From: Lingula anatina
Taxonomy: Eukaryota > Brachiopoda > Lingulata > Lingulida > Lingulidae
Direction of reading: 5' to 3'
Assembly (NCBI RefSeq): GCF_001039355.2
Contig: NW_019776070.1
Span: 1 to 60,910 of the forward strand
DNA: 60,910 nucleotides
Made by a program: the position numbers and the translations under genes. Within the stretch, counting starts at the first letter, position 1; the number at the start of each line of letters is the position of its first letter. Below the pieces are notes generated by a model that had not been told where the DNA came from, made no database searches, and worked only from the letters and a program-made list of their open reading frames with translations. Shown here one piece after another: positions 1-15,500 of this stretch.

Positions 1-80
1 CGGCGACGGCGACGGCGACGGCGACGACAGACGCAGATGATGGCAATATGTACAGACACATCTGTGTCTGTACATAAAAA
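1..80. repeat. GGCGAC-rich repeat end with 26-bp palindrome (copy 1)
   Basis: (CGGCGA)n-like sequence is followed by GACAGACGCAGATGATGG and then a 26-bp palindrome at 49-74 (arms TGTACAGACACA and TGTGTCTGTACA). The same order recurs at 12618-12712, so this is the end of an interspersed repeat cut by the window edge. Confidence 0.7.
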
Positions 81-572
81 CATAACATGTGCACTATTTT
101 ACTAATATGTTATTATTTAGCCCAAGAGTTACGAAAATACATATGCTATGGGAAATTCACTTGGTTGCTTGAAAAATTTTGCTTTCTTTATGGCCATGAC
201 GTATGCCCAACTATTTTAGACATTTAGTTTATTCAGTTATTACAGATAATGACTTTCAATAATGCCAGCCAATATGCAAAATGGTTATGATAATACAAGA
301 CTGTATTCAGTCAGTAAAGGTTAACAAAACTGAATACTCTGCTGAAGTAAAGTGGAGCTTTTTTGAACGGAATGTGAAAAATTTCAAATTAAAAAAAAAA
401 ATCTATTTCACGTAACTAGACTTGGTGGCACCCATTCAGATAAATTCTGATCATGCAAGTAAATGTAAACAAACAACAAGTGTGAAAACCCATACGCAAA
501 CTGCATGCTTACTGAAACATTCATGGCTGCATCTTTAATAAAAAGTTCAAACTTAAAGCAAACCCCACATAC

Positions 573-3500
573 CTTGAAACTTTCAAGTTCCCGTTCTTTG
601 CTGGCAGATTCCGCCTCCAGCTGAGCCTTGGCATTCTCGGTCTCATTTAGCTGCTGCAGAATGCGGTTGATTTCATCCTTCAGCTCCTTGTTGTTGGAGA
701 CTTCCATATCAAACTGAGACTGTAGGTCTTCAAGCTTTGGGTGGAAAAATCAAGAACTCCAGATTTTTTTAATATAAAGAATTTCCATAGACATAAGACT
801 CAGCGATCTTTAGCATTAATCCTTCTAATGTAATGCACAGAAAAAAGTATATTTTCTCTTAGTATTGCTAACCATATCTAAACAAAATTTATTCATTTCC
901 GTATTTTGTTTTTTAGTATTTGCCAAAATTTAGTGATAAATTCTAAATACTGAGTTGCATTCAAATCAGCAAGTTCATAATTGCGAGCATCTGAATACAT
1001 AACTTGAATCAATTTGTTCAATCAAAAAAAAAATAAAGAAATAACTCCGCTAACAGTCAATGTTAGTTTATAACTTCAACAATGACCCAAGACCATCAGC
1101 CCCATGGCACTACCTTTGACTGCAGGGCTTCATTTTCCTTCTCGTAAGCAATCACTGGTTGTTTCTCCAGCTCTATCTGTTCTTTAAGCTGAACCACAGC
1201 CGCCTCTAAACTCTGCTTGTCTGCCTCCAGACCTGGAGAGCCAACATTTAAACAGGCATATTATCTACACCAATTGTTAACCTGTATGATGTGGTGAGGT
1301 TTTTTTTTCACTACATTCACTACAAGTTGTCATATTTTAAACTGTAATATAATACATCTTCCCACATTCCTATCTAGCAGTGATTGTTGAAGTATTGGAA
1401 AAAACAACAATCAGTAAATTCACCATTTTAGATATATATGCCACATCAATATAATAACAGAATGACATGAATATTGAATAATTTTTTGCATAAAAGTTCC
1501 AATTACTCTCTCTCTGTTCTTCAAGTTCTGTCATCTTTAACTCAGAGGCAACTTTCTCATCTTGCAGAGTTTTCTGGACCTGTTCAGCATCATGCAACCT
1601 TTGTGTCAAATCAGTCAGCTTTTCAGTCATGGCAAGCTAAAAAGGGGAAAATACCAGCAAATTTACTCTCCTGTAGCAATATTCTATAAAATGTGATATA
1701 ACTGGAGTGTTAAAATCATCTAAATACTAGCAATATTTAACAGCTGAGGCACAATCTTTTTTTAATTATTTATTTGTCATATATTTTCTTATATATAATT
1801 ACTATTATTATGATAAGAGATAGTTTTAAGTAGAGGATCAAATAAAACTGGTGGTCAAATGGTGTGTAATGTTCCTCTACCAAATCTGAAGTGCTCACCA
1901 TATCAGCCTGTGTATGTTCCTTCATGGCTTCAAACTCATCCACCTTGGTCTCCAGACTGGATATCCTCTGTTTATCCTGCGTGCTCTCTTCCTCCATCAG
2001 CACCAGGGATGCCTTGGTATCTGACAGTTCTGTTTGTAGCTTTTTCACCAGTTCTTCTCTAGCTTCATCAAAGGTCTTTTGATCCTGTAAAAATAAAATG
2101 TAAGTTATTTTAATTTTGTCCCCATCGGTAATTCAGTTCAATTTATCAGACTTTTTCTCCCTTGAAAAGAAACATAACTGAATATCTGTTCACGTATCTT
2201 AAATTTTCTTAAAAATAAATGTGGGAAACTGAATCCTGATTATTCACCAACAAGCTCCAAGCTCTGTCATACCTGCTCTAGTTTCTCTGTCAGATCAGCT
2301 ACCGTCTGCTGTAGGCTTGCTCTCTCCTCATCCACCAAGATAAGCTGATTCTCCACTTCTTGCTTGCCAGCTGTGACAGACGACAGCTCTTGCTCCAACT
2401 CTACAGTCTTTTTCTGAAGTTCTTTTGCAATGGAATATGGTAAGAATACCATCCAGCATTTTTATCCAAACTTTCAATAATAATTAAAAATCTGGTGTTA
2501 TATAAAAACAAGAATCTAGCACAAAACGTAAAGACAGACAGTTTGGTGAAAATGGCATTATATATTCAAACAATAAATCATTTTTCAAGGCAATATATGC
2601 ATTATATAAATAATCAAAACTGTATGCATTATTTGCTTCCATTGTAATTCAAGCTATGTACTTCCACAACTCACAAAATGAAATCCATCTCTAACTCTAC
2701 ATATAAGTAACGTCCACACCTCTTGAATAAAATATAGTGTGTACAGGTTGTGCAGCCACTAATTACTGTCAGTTAATGGAATGTGAAAGTAATGCTGGCA
2801 GGTGTTTTATAATTATTTCAAATATATTAGAAATGAACACACTGTAATGACTCAACAAATATGAACATAATAATTTATATCACAAAAATATTTTGTTTGC
2901 AATATTTGATAAATGTTCTTTAAAGGTTTTGACAAATTTGAGGGTTCATTGTCTAAAGGTACATTTTCGAAAGTGTCTAAAATGACAATTCTTTAAAAGT
3001 AAAGGGTTAGAATAATTGAGGAGTTTGAAATTTTTCAATAACTACCGTACTAAATTACACATTAGTAATTACACACTGGTAAGAACCATACCAGCATCAT
3101 GTTGAAAGTGCAACTTTTTCATTATCCAATCTCAAAGCTTGGTGATACAATACGGTAATATGCCAAACAATTCGACCAAGATCAATTAATTAATTTTATG
3201 GAAATGTCAGTTTGGTCGAATTGATTAAAATGTAGCAATGGAAATCTTTGATATCGTCGGATTGTTAGGGGCATCTGCCTAAACGTCCATCTTACCGGAA
3301 GTATTGCATTTTACCGGAAGTGTAACGCAAGATAAGCCGCAATTTTCACCTAACATGTGTTTCAAGCACGTTTTATCCTCCTTTTGAAATTTTATTTTGC
3401 TGTGTACAATATGTGCTAACATAACTTGAGATTCAAACAGACGACAGTTCATAATTTCTATCTATTTATTTCCCTCACCGACGATCACTTTCATGACGCG

Positions 3501-6500
3501 CTTCACAAGTGGGATTTTGACAGCGCATGGTATTTGGCGCCAAGAAGTCTAGGCGGTCAATCTCACTGATCTTCCAGTCGACTGTAGTAAATGTAGGATC
3601 TCGCGGCATTGAATTCAAGAACGTTTCCCCTGCATATATATATATTTCAATCAAACTTGAAAACAAATAGCTTATTCTTCCCAAAATTTTTATTGCTAGC
3701 ATACGCTATGTATGGTCTATATGAAGATGTTTACTACATATCCTACCCACTGTCGACATTTGGTTTAATCCAGAACAGACCCCCCCCCCCCCCAGTTAAG
3801 GGCGTGACGAATCAGTCAGCGAGGGCAAGTCTGCTAAATTAGCACAAATTGTATGTCTATAAGCACTATTATTGTCATCGGGGACAAAGGAAATGTAACA
3901 GGTACGTCTCGCTTCCAGATTAGATCTTCAGTTAATTGTTTCTTCCTCATTGACAAAAGCCATTGAAAGGACAACAATTGACAAAGGACCGAGACATGCA
4001 GCATCTATTTCACTGGCTTGAAAATTTACCGAGTCTTGCCGACGATGTGGTCGAACAATCGGAACAAGAAAAAAATTCTGTCGCATGATTTTGACGTATG
4101 GACTAAATGTTTGAGCCCAGAAAAATTAATTTTATAATATAATTTTTTTGGTCGGATTGACTGGGCCCGTCGAAATGCTTGGCACATTACCGTATATATT
4201 ATATCTATATCATATTATCTACATCACTTAACAATACGTAGGACAATGTCTTCAAATCAATAAAGCAGAAGCAATAAACACGTGATCTTTGGGGAATTCA
4301 GCACTAACAGAAATTACAGCGATGAGAGCAAGTGAAAATTGTAAAACAGTGAGGTGCCACACTGCATTGTACCATAATGTTCCTGTAAATGGTCTGCTTC
4401 TAATACTGCTATTAGTTGTGTGAGTTTCAAGAAGAAAAATGAGGACAACTGTATCATACAACTATTACAAAGAAAAGATTACATTAAATCTATCAACTCT
4501 GTTAGGTTAATAAAGACAGAAGAAAATACTCCCTGAGAGAAGATATGATGATTCTGACAGAGAAGCAGGAAAGCTACAGAAGCAGATAACCCAAGCAAAA
4601 TTGCCACCACTTCTAGTTCAAAAGCATACATTCAGCTGAAAAAAGCGTAAAAGCTAGCTGTAAGCTCTGCTTGCATTGGTGATGGTCATAGCATGAACCA
4701 TTTGCCTGGGGTAATATTCCTTCGTAACACCTGAAGAGTGAGACATCTTAACCCTGACACCTTTGAAGAGAAAAGGAAGATCTGGTTACACCTTAACACT
4801 GAGAAATTTAACCCAAGATACCTAGAAATAGACCTTCATAAAAAACATGCTTAGGCTTGAAGGAAAAATAGAAAACTTAGTAATCATTACATTCAGTCCT
4901 TTTATCTTTTTAACCCTCGTATCCCTAAGTCAGAAATACATGCATGTTTTATTCAAGTTTTATTCAAGTTGGCAGTATAAACATTGCATCCATCACTGTT
5001 CTTCAACTCCTTTAAGTATCTTAGATGATTTTTTATATAAAACTTATTATATAGCAGTGAGAAAATTCTAGCTTGTGCTCAATAACCTTATTTTATATAA
5101 ATTTGACATGTTTATACCATTCCCCAAATTTTACTCCTCAAAACAAACCTTTAATATCTTTATGAATTTCAACGGGCAGCAAATTGTTATTGTGAACGTA
5201 TGTATGTGCGTATGTGCATTTGTGTGCATGTGTTTGTGAGCACGTATGCCTGTTAGACACACATTTACTATTAGGTCAGATTCTCCAATTAGAAGTCAAG
5301 AAATGAGTTACTGATCTCTAATGTATGCACGTCACTGAAAAAATAGGGAACTTACTGGATCAGTCTACTTTGAGAGGCCTTAACATGCAATTCACTTGGA
5401 TTTTTACTCCACAACCTCACTTGCTGCTGTTTAGTTAGTTTAATTGCAGAACAAGGGGGCTTCATATAAGTGACTCTCTAAGGTAAAGTTCTCAATCTCA
5501 AAGTTTAGTTTAGTGTACTGGTCCATGTGGAAAAGACCAATGGGAAAATTCTAACAACTAATAAAAACTAGGAAATGAGCATCATCATAGAAAAATCTCT
5601 AAAAAAAAAACAACATGGTTTACTCATAAGGTATTTTTTACAAAAATTAACTTCAAAGGAAAAGAACAACAGTCATTCATAACCCCCCTCCCTTAATGGA
5701 TCTATTCAACTTATATAATGTAGCATGATAAATGAAGCAGGTTTTCCCAGGCGTATGGAGCCATGCTTTGACCTTCACCTTGACTAGCTTTGCTTTCTTC
5801 GTAGTCAACCAGCCGCAGCTGTAGGTTACCTTTCTCCTCTTCTACTTCAGCAATCTGCTGCTGGAGCCTCTCCAGGTCCTCCGCCAAGTCGTTACGCTGG
5901 ATAACAAATAACAAATAGAAATAGACTGTGAAACACAAAACCTTTAAACAACAGGAATCTGTCTTAGCAAAGACTGCTTAGAATTTTAGCAGTTTTACAA
6001 ATTTTGACACTTCTTTTCAATTACAACTTAGCCGCAAAAGCAAACTGTGCACATCCTGACCATGATTTACACTCAGTGGTGACGAGAGCCCATGGCCAGT
6101 TAGACATGTCTACAACATTTGTTGTGGTCAACTGCTCCTAAGGAACTCTTTGACCAACATCATAAAGTAGCTATTATATTAGAAATGTACGATAACACAG
6201 TTCATAACACAGGCTTGAAATTTCTATAGATGGATACCTTTATTTATTACTAGGTATCTTGTTCTTCATAAATTCTCTTTTATTAAATAAATTTCAATAT
6301 TTTACCATATTTCATGTCGCAAAAGAAAATGTTCAATGCTGTTTGGAAAACAAAACATTACCTGTTTCAGTTCTTCCACTTCTTCCTGAACCATTGCCAG
6401 TTGATTTCCCAGTTCTTGTAGCTCAGATTCCTTCTCTGCCAACTGACTTTTCAAAGTTTCCACCAGTCCCTCCTTCTCTGTCTGTCCTGAGCTGGCGTCA

Positions 6501-9500
6501 TTTTTAGTCCTTTCTAACTCACTCCGAAGCTTTTCTAACTGACTGTCTTTCTCAGCTAATTCTGTCTCGTGTTTCTCTTTAACTTCACTCAGATCTGCTT
6601 CCATGTTGGATTTTTCAGACTGCCACTTTGTTTCCATGGCAACAAAATTTTCCTGCATCAGTCTCATCTGCTCCGTGGTCATGTCCAGCTTCTCCTGGAG
6701 GGCCTTTACTTTAGAGTTGTGAGCCTTCTCTTTTTTGTCAACTTCTGCCATTTCCATCTGTGCAACTTCTAAGGCTTTAGACTTGGCTGTTAACATTTCA
6801 TTAGTGTCATGCAGCTGCTGCTCCATCATTTTAAGGACCTGGTCCTGAACGTCCACCTCTCCCTTGGTGGTCAGTTTTATACTTTCTTCCTCATGTCTAG
6901 AAATCAAGGCTCTGATGTCTTCGTCACGAGCAGAAACCTCCGTCTCTTTGTCATTAACACTCTCTCGGAGCTGAGAAATTTCTTCCTCCCTCTCCTTCAA
7001 AGTGTCCTCGAAATGCTTCTGTGATTCTCGAAGTTGAAGTTCAAACTTTTCTTTTAAGGCGGCAATTTCCTTGTCTTTCTCCTCCAAGTGATCCTCAAAA
7101 TACTTCTGGGTTTCTCTGAGTTTGGCATCAAAACTTTCGACATCAGTTCCCTGGACCTGTTCCTTGAGAAAGCCTACCTGCTCTTCATAGGTCTCCACTT
7201 TCCTGGTCAGCTTGGAAACCAAGTTGTTCAGTTCTTGAATGTCTTTGTCTTTTATGGCAACGTTTTCTTGGATAAGCTGAAATCAGGGGAATTGACACAT
7301 CAGACTCACTCATACTATTTTTCTACGGAATAAGACATATTCTACTATAGACTGTATAGCAAAGCAAACAAGGTCTTTCAACACTTCAATGTGTAGGCTA
7401 AATATGTCTGAATATAAACAATGGTTTTATGTGACATAAGAAAAAGAGCCAAAAATGCATCTACTTTAAATTTTTCTCTCAGATCTATGTCACCTTCTGA
7501 ACTCCAGGTCAATACACTTAACTTTACCATCAGTGACTGCATTCCCATAAAATTGGATCAATCCTTCTAGTTTGACCTAACTCCCTGGGGGTTCACGCTA
7601 AATTCCTGTCAGACGAACGCACATGGTAGTTAATTACCCCCTTACAGCTTTTAGTAGGCGGGACAAACGCTTAAGCCAGCTCAGCTGACAGTAATCTTGT
7701 AAGACTCCCACAGGGATAGATCGATCTAAAATCTGTGGGAATGGGGTTAATGATTCTTTACTGTATAATTAATAACTTCTTTAACAATTCACTACAATAA
7801 CCGTATATAGCCCAGACATCTGGTACCTGGATGGCCTTGTCCCGTCCCCGAATGACCTCGTCTTTCTCTCGAACCGTCTCCTGGACGTCCATAACCATCT
7901 GATCCTGTTCCAACATCTTCTGGTTCAGTTCGAGGATCTTGCTGTCCTTGTACACCATCTGGGCCACCATCTCCTCGCGCTCTCTCTGCGATACGGAAGA
8001 AGAAATAACAGTTGAACATTAGCAGGAAAAAAATCCCCTTCCGGTTTGAAATACAGCAGTAACAGATAAAGCCAGTTTAAAAATTATCCCCAACAGTCTA
8101 TATTTGCTATCTTAGTTTTAAAAATATGTCATTGAAAATTTTTTTTTGAGATTTTTAGCAAACGTCTTAACAAAAAGTGACTTGATTTATGGTGGAAAGG
8201 TTATATATTACAATTTATTACATCATAATAATTGCCAATGACTTTTGTACAAAACTATTCTGCTGAATATTATCCTCTTTTAAGTTAAACCCAGGCATCT
8301 GTGTGTGATCTTTAATTTAACTTCACTACCAACTGTGAATTCCTCACATACCAACAGTTCAACCTCTTATTTGAATAAATTAATAGAAAAAAGCAAGCAA
8401 TGAAGTTTATTTTGAATGATTTATAGCATTCCCCAAACTGAATACTATCTACATCATATAACATTATATACTGTTCAGAAAGGAGTTGATATTATTTCAC
8501 ATAAAAATAATAAAACAATATGTATATTAAACATGAAAAGCAAAATAAAGAAAATATACAAAATAATCAGTGTAAGCTGACAACCTGCAACTCAGTACCT
8601 TTGCAATACTAAATAACACATTTCAGTCTCATATCTGTGAAAAAATCATGCAAAACAGACATAAAACAAGCCTGAAATGCAAAAAATTACTTGAGAATCA
8701 CATAAAAAGGTAGAAATCTGATTGGGTTTATTTTCCACGTCATTCTAGCACTTCCCAGGAAACCAATCAGTTTGAAGGAATACAGAATGGCCCCTTTCCC
8801 TCTTTTTTCCTTGTATGACTTTAGCTAATAAATTTAGAAAAAAGTTTTTAGAAAAACAAGAAAAAGATTTTTTTTAAATACTGGTTTTCAACCTTGCTTT
8901 TTTAACTTTAAATGATTCCAGTAACACTGGGGATAATAATAATAATAATAACAAGGAGGAGGAAGGTTTTCTACCTTTTGCTGAAACAGGTTTGAAATAC
9001 AAGCTAAAAATCAAAAACAGGACTTCAAAAAAAATCAACCAAATCTCAATTTGCACAAGAACTACAATCCAAGCACAAAGGTAATTCTGTCACATCTAAA
9101 GCAAAATGGCCAATAATTCATATCATTAATAAGACATGTAAACAGGTCCCTCTCCAGCCTTGGCGACAAGATGGTGACTAAAGATGACGGTGACTGTACA
9201 CAAAGACTAAGATCTGACATCAAATACCATCATCAACCTACCTCAGAACACCCCGATGTCTGGATAAGATAAAAAGTCACATTTGGTTACATAACATCTC
9301 AATGGAGCCAATTCTTGTGAATAAATGATCAATTAATGTCTGAGGGCAACTTCCTATTTTTCCCAAGAGTACAAAGTAAGAAAATTGTCTACAACACTTA
9401 CTTGAAGAAACAGTGGAGGACTGTTGGTGCAAAAGAACTTCAAGAACCAGATTCTGGTTGCAATTGTTGTTACTTTATGATCATGGTCCCATGTTATAAA

Positions 9501-12500
9501 TATATTCAATTTGTTTGAAATAAAATAAACCACCAAAAAAAAACTGGATTTTTCAAATAACCAGATTGGCAAGCCTTATGAAAATATCACTTATTTGTTT
9601 TAGATCATTTTCCACAATTTACTGATTTCACTCAAAGACCATCAAATCTCTTTGTCCAACAAGTCCAAGTGGCCAGAGGTCTACAAAATGAAAGGGACAG
9701 ACTCCTAAAAAGTCCCCTTTCCTCATCACCCACCTGTGTACTCTGCCCCCACCCCATCCCTCCCATCTGCACCCCCTGANAGCTGGCAAGATGGATAATA
9801 AAAAAATAATATATAAATATAATTACATGTATTTATATTATTACAGGTATCATACAGACTAAAATAATGTTTCAAGATGCATACAAAATAACTTATATGA
9901 GAAGTCAATGAGTCAAAGACTGAATGAAATATTAACAAGCACAAAAAATTAATATATCTGCCTGAAGACTTATAAATTCTATTGGTGCATTATCAATTTG
10001 CTGCAACTTATCCATATATACATATTCATCAAGTTTCAAAAATTCTGGATGGCTTAAAATTAAGTTAAGCCATATGATACAAATTTACAAATCTACTCTC
10101 AATCTACACAAGATGAAATTTCAATGAACTTTAAAATATTTCAAACACAGGCAAGCATATTGCTTACCAGCCACAAAACTTGCTTTATTCTGATGCAAAA
10201 TTGCATCAATAAAGTGTCTTTAAAAACCTAAAGAAAGATGAAGAAAGTCTTCAAGAAAGAAAACAATCTTTACCTCACTGTCCTGTTCCTGCCCGTCTGC
10301 TCCGAGACCGTGAAGTCTCTCCAGTTGAGAGGACAGCGTCTGCACCACCTCATCTCTCTGAGCGATCATCTTCTCCATGTTGGCTACCTCACGTAACTTC
10401 TCCTCCAGCAGTGCCTCCTTTTCTGTGATAGTTTTGTCTTTAGCGTCAAGTTTTTTCTTCAGCACCAGAACCTTAGCTCTGGCAGCTTGATCTCCTCCGC
10501 TGCTTTCTTCATCTGCCTGTACGTCAGAAACAACTTCAACATTTATGGTATTAAACGACTGGCAAGTCTGAATAATTCAATGTTGTTTAATCAATATCCT
10601 TGCATGTGCCCTACCTATTATGACAGTTTTGAGAAAAACCGCAGAACTTGGTTTAATGACAAGGCCAAGTTTTTGGTGCAGTAAACTTCAACAAACTGCC
10701 AGAAATGAATCATATGTAGATTTTGTTTCATTCAGCTATTTGCTAGTCACAACTGTCCGTCACCATGAATATTTCAGTAGTAAAAATACTATGTCAAAGC
10801 CAAAACTGCAGCAATTGTTTGATTAATTCATGATATTTGAAGACAGCATCTGGTGTTTAAGTATACAATACAGGTGAAAATAATACCATTTAAAGAATAC
10901 AAGCACAACAATGACAGCAAATTATAAGGAGAAAATTGACTGAGTGACTATATTTCGTGCCTCCTTACATTGGTATGGTAATGACTCATGATTTTTTCAA
11001 TAGAAAAAATGTGAATTTATGTACACCTTATCTTTTTAAAGTTATAAATTCTAAATATTAGCACATTCCTTTTGCAAAAATGAAATTACCTTATAATTAC
11101 AATTGTATTCTATACAGTTATAGCACCACAAATGCTATACAGAAATATATTTTAAATGGTTCCAAAACTGTGTATTTTGAAGACAGATAATTTCCCTATT
11201 AAAAAAACAGAGACCCATTAGTGCTGCATTTATATCTTTTTTTATTTTTATTTATTTTTTTTTGCAAAAAAAAAAGTTCAAATAAAGATAAATTAAGAGC
11301 AAAAACAAGTCAAACAGTTGTCATCAAAAAACAGCATGATTCTTAGAGGAACTGGTCATCAAATTATGTAATTTTTCAAGATTTTTGGTCTTAAGTAGAT
11401 ATGGAGTAAACGGGCACTAACTACAGTGACATGTGACATATGAGATAAAAAAGTTTACTTTTTAACCCACCTTTTCACTCCCTTTCTTTGCTTCAGCATC
11501 TTTCTGTGCTGCCTTGGCCTTGGCTTTGGTTTGAAGTTTCAGCTTAGACAGCTTGGCATTTGTTTCCTAGGGAAGAAAAACATTTCTAGTTAAATTTTTA
11601 ATCATCTTGTGTATCAGCTCCCTGTGCCAGTGTTTCATAATGTATTATATCAGTACAATTTGTCATTTGCTCATGACAGGGGAGGTTCGCTCATCAGTTT
11701 TACATCCTGCATCTTAATATTGAGGAAAACTCACTCTTTATGATAAACAAACCAACCAACATTTACAGAACATTTTAATAATATATATCTTCATATAACT
11801 GAAAAATATTAACTCTGTGCGAATCAAATATTTCTGTTTATAATATGATGGACAAGGCTGGGGTATATTCCAGACATATATGGCCTTCACATATTTAATG
11901 ACATCAACATTTGTCACTGACAACTGAAAACTGAAGACATATAAACTTCTGTGAACTTCATGAACTATGGTTTTGCCAGTTGCTAAAAACTATTCATTTT
12001 GATTTAAAAAAAAAAACAAACAAGGCAGCAAAGCTGTCAAATGTACAGACAAAAAACAGAAAATAAAGATGCAAAAAAGGTCATTTTGTCAATTTTGATG
12101 CAATAATAAATAATGCTTATAATAGCACTGTCAGTCAACACTGAATTTTAATCTTGCACAACAGGTAACATGGTCAATAACAGGAGCGGACCCAGAGATA
12201 TTTTCTGACAGTATTACAAAGTATCTATGTTGATCCATCCTCCATTTTGATGGTCTTCCAACAGAAAAAAATAGATACCAGTCAATATAAACTTAATAAC
12301 CTGACTGTCTTCNNNNNNNNNNNNNNNNNCTAAAAGTGACCCGATCATGCTGATTTTCGAACTTGACCTGCGTATTATGAATATTCATCAGTTCTGTAAG
12401 TTTCAAGTCAAAAGGTAAAATGGTTTTCCACTTATCGTGTTATCGGTGCTGCATATATGCTGAAAAAAGTGAAAAAACAGCATAAATTCTCTAAAAGTGA

Positions 12501-15500
12501 CCCGATCATGCTGATTTTCGAACTTGACCTGCGTATTATGAATATTCATCAGTTCTGCAAGTTTCAAGTCAAAAGGTAAAATGGTTTTCCACTTATCGTG
12601 TTATCGGTAAAAGTGCACGGCGACGGCGACGATGGCGACAGCGACGACGGCGACGGCGACGACAGACGCAGATGATGGCTATATGTACAGACACATCTGT
12701 GTCTGTACATAAAAAAAACTGACAAATATATTTTGTGAAATTGGTAATGATATATGTTATTCCAAAGTAGATAAAGATATAATAGGGTTTTCAAGGGGAA
12801 AGTTTTATCACCATATCTTAAGAATGAGGTCTTAAGATAATAAGATATGCATGTAATATAAAGCATATATAAGAAGAAACAAAATCTACAGAGACAAAGA
12901 TGTGACAAGAAAACACATGACCCAAAACTTAAATTCAACCAAAACATTAGGTTATTAAATTATATGTTACTTGGCAATTTACCACAATGTCACGCTTACT
13001 ACTATTCCACCCCACCCAAATATTAGCAGTATATAATTATTCTGATACCTGAGCATAAAGTGGGACAAAGAAAACAGGTCTACTGTCTTTAAATCATACT
13101 TAAACTTTCTTTTAAACGAGATATTCAGATGATATGGAGCAATACCAATTTTACCTCTAATTCTTTCTCTCTGGTCTTGAGGGAGGCATCCCTCTCTCTG
13201 ATCATTTCTTTCAGCTGGCTTATCAGGCCATTCTGCTGGTCAAGCTGGTCCTGCAGTTCTGAGGCTGCCACTGAGGTATCCTGCCCCTCACCTCCCTGGG
13301 GCTGAAACACAGTGGAGAACTTTACTGCTTTACTGGTCCAGGAGTCATTGTAACAAAGTTAAACCCCCTCATATTCAGATGTATAAACAATGTTACATGG
13401 AAATGCTTCTAAATAATTTGTAGTTCAAATTGCTGTACATACTTTATCATAAAGGTTTTTTCATACATTTATATGCAAGGACATGAAGGGTACATACTGA
13501 ACATGCATACAACATGCACATACCAATATAAATTTTTATTGACCAAAGAAAAATTCAAGCTCAATATTACACATTTTCATTGCATTCATCTAAAAAAAAA
13601 AAGATTAAAAACGTATGCATTTACATCTATTTCATATTGAATCTCACATCTCATCATTTTCCCATCAGAAACCACAAACCTGTCCTGCCATCGCTACAAT
13701 ATGATGTATCTATAAACAACATGCAGGTAATATCATGCATTATTTACTTCACTGATTAACCACAAGTTAAGATTATGAGCAGTAAACTGGGCAAAAGAAT
13801 TATATAATTTTATTGCTATAAATAAACCTTTGTTTTGTTATTGATTTGCATTTAAATGTGCCACACTTCTACACTGAATCAAGACTGTAAAACCATGGTG
13901 ATACAGACTTGATTTAATCTGCACTTGTCTTGACTGGCTCATATAGAGCGTTCACTGAACCTGGTAAATATTTAAATAGACCTATCCTGGCATTAGCTGT
14001 CAACAACAAACGCAGAGGATCAGAATGGCAGGAGTTGGCAATGAAGTCAAATGTGTCTCAGCTAAAAGAAATCTTTGGAAAAATTGACTTCAAAATCTTC
14101 TTTTGCATATATGTCAAGATTTGAAATGGCAAAAACTATTATAACTGAGAATAAAGGGGAAGAAAACAAAACATGACCAAAATCTTATTCTCTTAGGTAT
14201 TTTCCACTTGTATATCACTGTCTTTATCTATAAAGTTTTAAAATTCCTTTATCTCTTAGGTTTTTAAATTCCTTAAGCATAACATTATAATTTAATCCAT
14301 GAACACCCAGTAAGCACAGTATGTATTTATATGGTAGTCCTGGTACAAGAGTGTTAATATGCCAGGTATTTCACATACAGTTGTCTCACCTGGGGCATGT
14401 CACATGACCCTGTAGACATCCAGGTGATGCTACTAGATATTTTCTTATCATGTTAAAGAAATGCCAAAAGCATTCCATGTTAATATAGCTTTAAAAGCAC
14501 GTCAGTTAAAATGTATGTTTTTTCTGAAAGTGGGTTTTATTTCAGGTGACAGTTTAGATCCCCAACAACAGTTGATTACATATAAACGTTGTTAGAGATA
14601 TTTCCTTTTTGCTTTTCTTGCATCATGAAGAGACTATGATTAATCCACAGACACATATTTTATCAAAAAGAAAAACTGCAAATGTTTCTTTGACTAAATT
14701 TACCAAATTATAAATGCAGTAATCAATCACTGCCATTCACTCAGCACATACCAGGAGTGAGCCCAAAGTTGGCAGTTTGTCAATATAGTTCATAGCTTCA
14801 ATCTGTAAGCTAAGGGCAATGAACTCTCACATTACATTATTTACCCACACACTGATGTCAACAACTGACTGTTGGCATCTCTATTTTGGCATGACAAGTC
14901 TGCTAAACCATTCACAGGGGCGGATCCACAGATATTTTCTGACAGTCTTCCAAATTATCTTTGCTACCATCCTCCATTTCTGACTGTCTTCCGTCAGAAA
15001 AAAATAGATACCTGTCAATGTAAACTTAAAAATCTGACTGTCTTTCGGAAGACCCAGAAGACAACCTAAATCCGCCCCTGATTCACATCTTGCAGGCCTG
15101 AAGACAAAGCGGATGCTACAGTACAGGGAGCTCCACTCTGAATTAAAATTTGATCTATGCCATTTTTTAGGTTGGATCAACTAACTCCACCCCACCCCCC
15201 CTTGAAACTGCTTGCAAGCCTGTCTTGTGTGTACTACATTTTATTGTAAATTTCATTAAGATTGTAAAATGCAGCCAAACAACAAAATAGGATGATAGTT
15301 ATCAGCTATATAGAAAGGTGATATCTACTACTCCTGGGAAAAGGTAGAAGAGTGGGGAGAGGGGGAGATAGAGCAGCAGAATGGGGAAGTGGAATGTCAT
15401 ATGTATCTACTCTACTTTATACTCTAGAGAAGGTTAAAATTATAACTCATACTGTCTACCTTTAGTTGATGAAAACTCAACAATAGTTTCCAAGTGTGTA

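Larger units (their letters stand above)
2422..5778 (-). other. Long golgin intron, 3.4 kb
   Basis: No in-frame coiled-coil exon was found here. It holds the inverted-repeat element at about 3153-4193, a short C tract (about 3778-3793) and otherwise AT-rich sequence with no pattern I can support. Confidence 0.5.

Noticed and set aside
12564-12947. 127-aa frame on the minus strand
   Set aside because: Runs through the GGCGAC repeat and palindrome; composition is repeat-derived.
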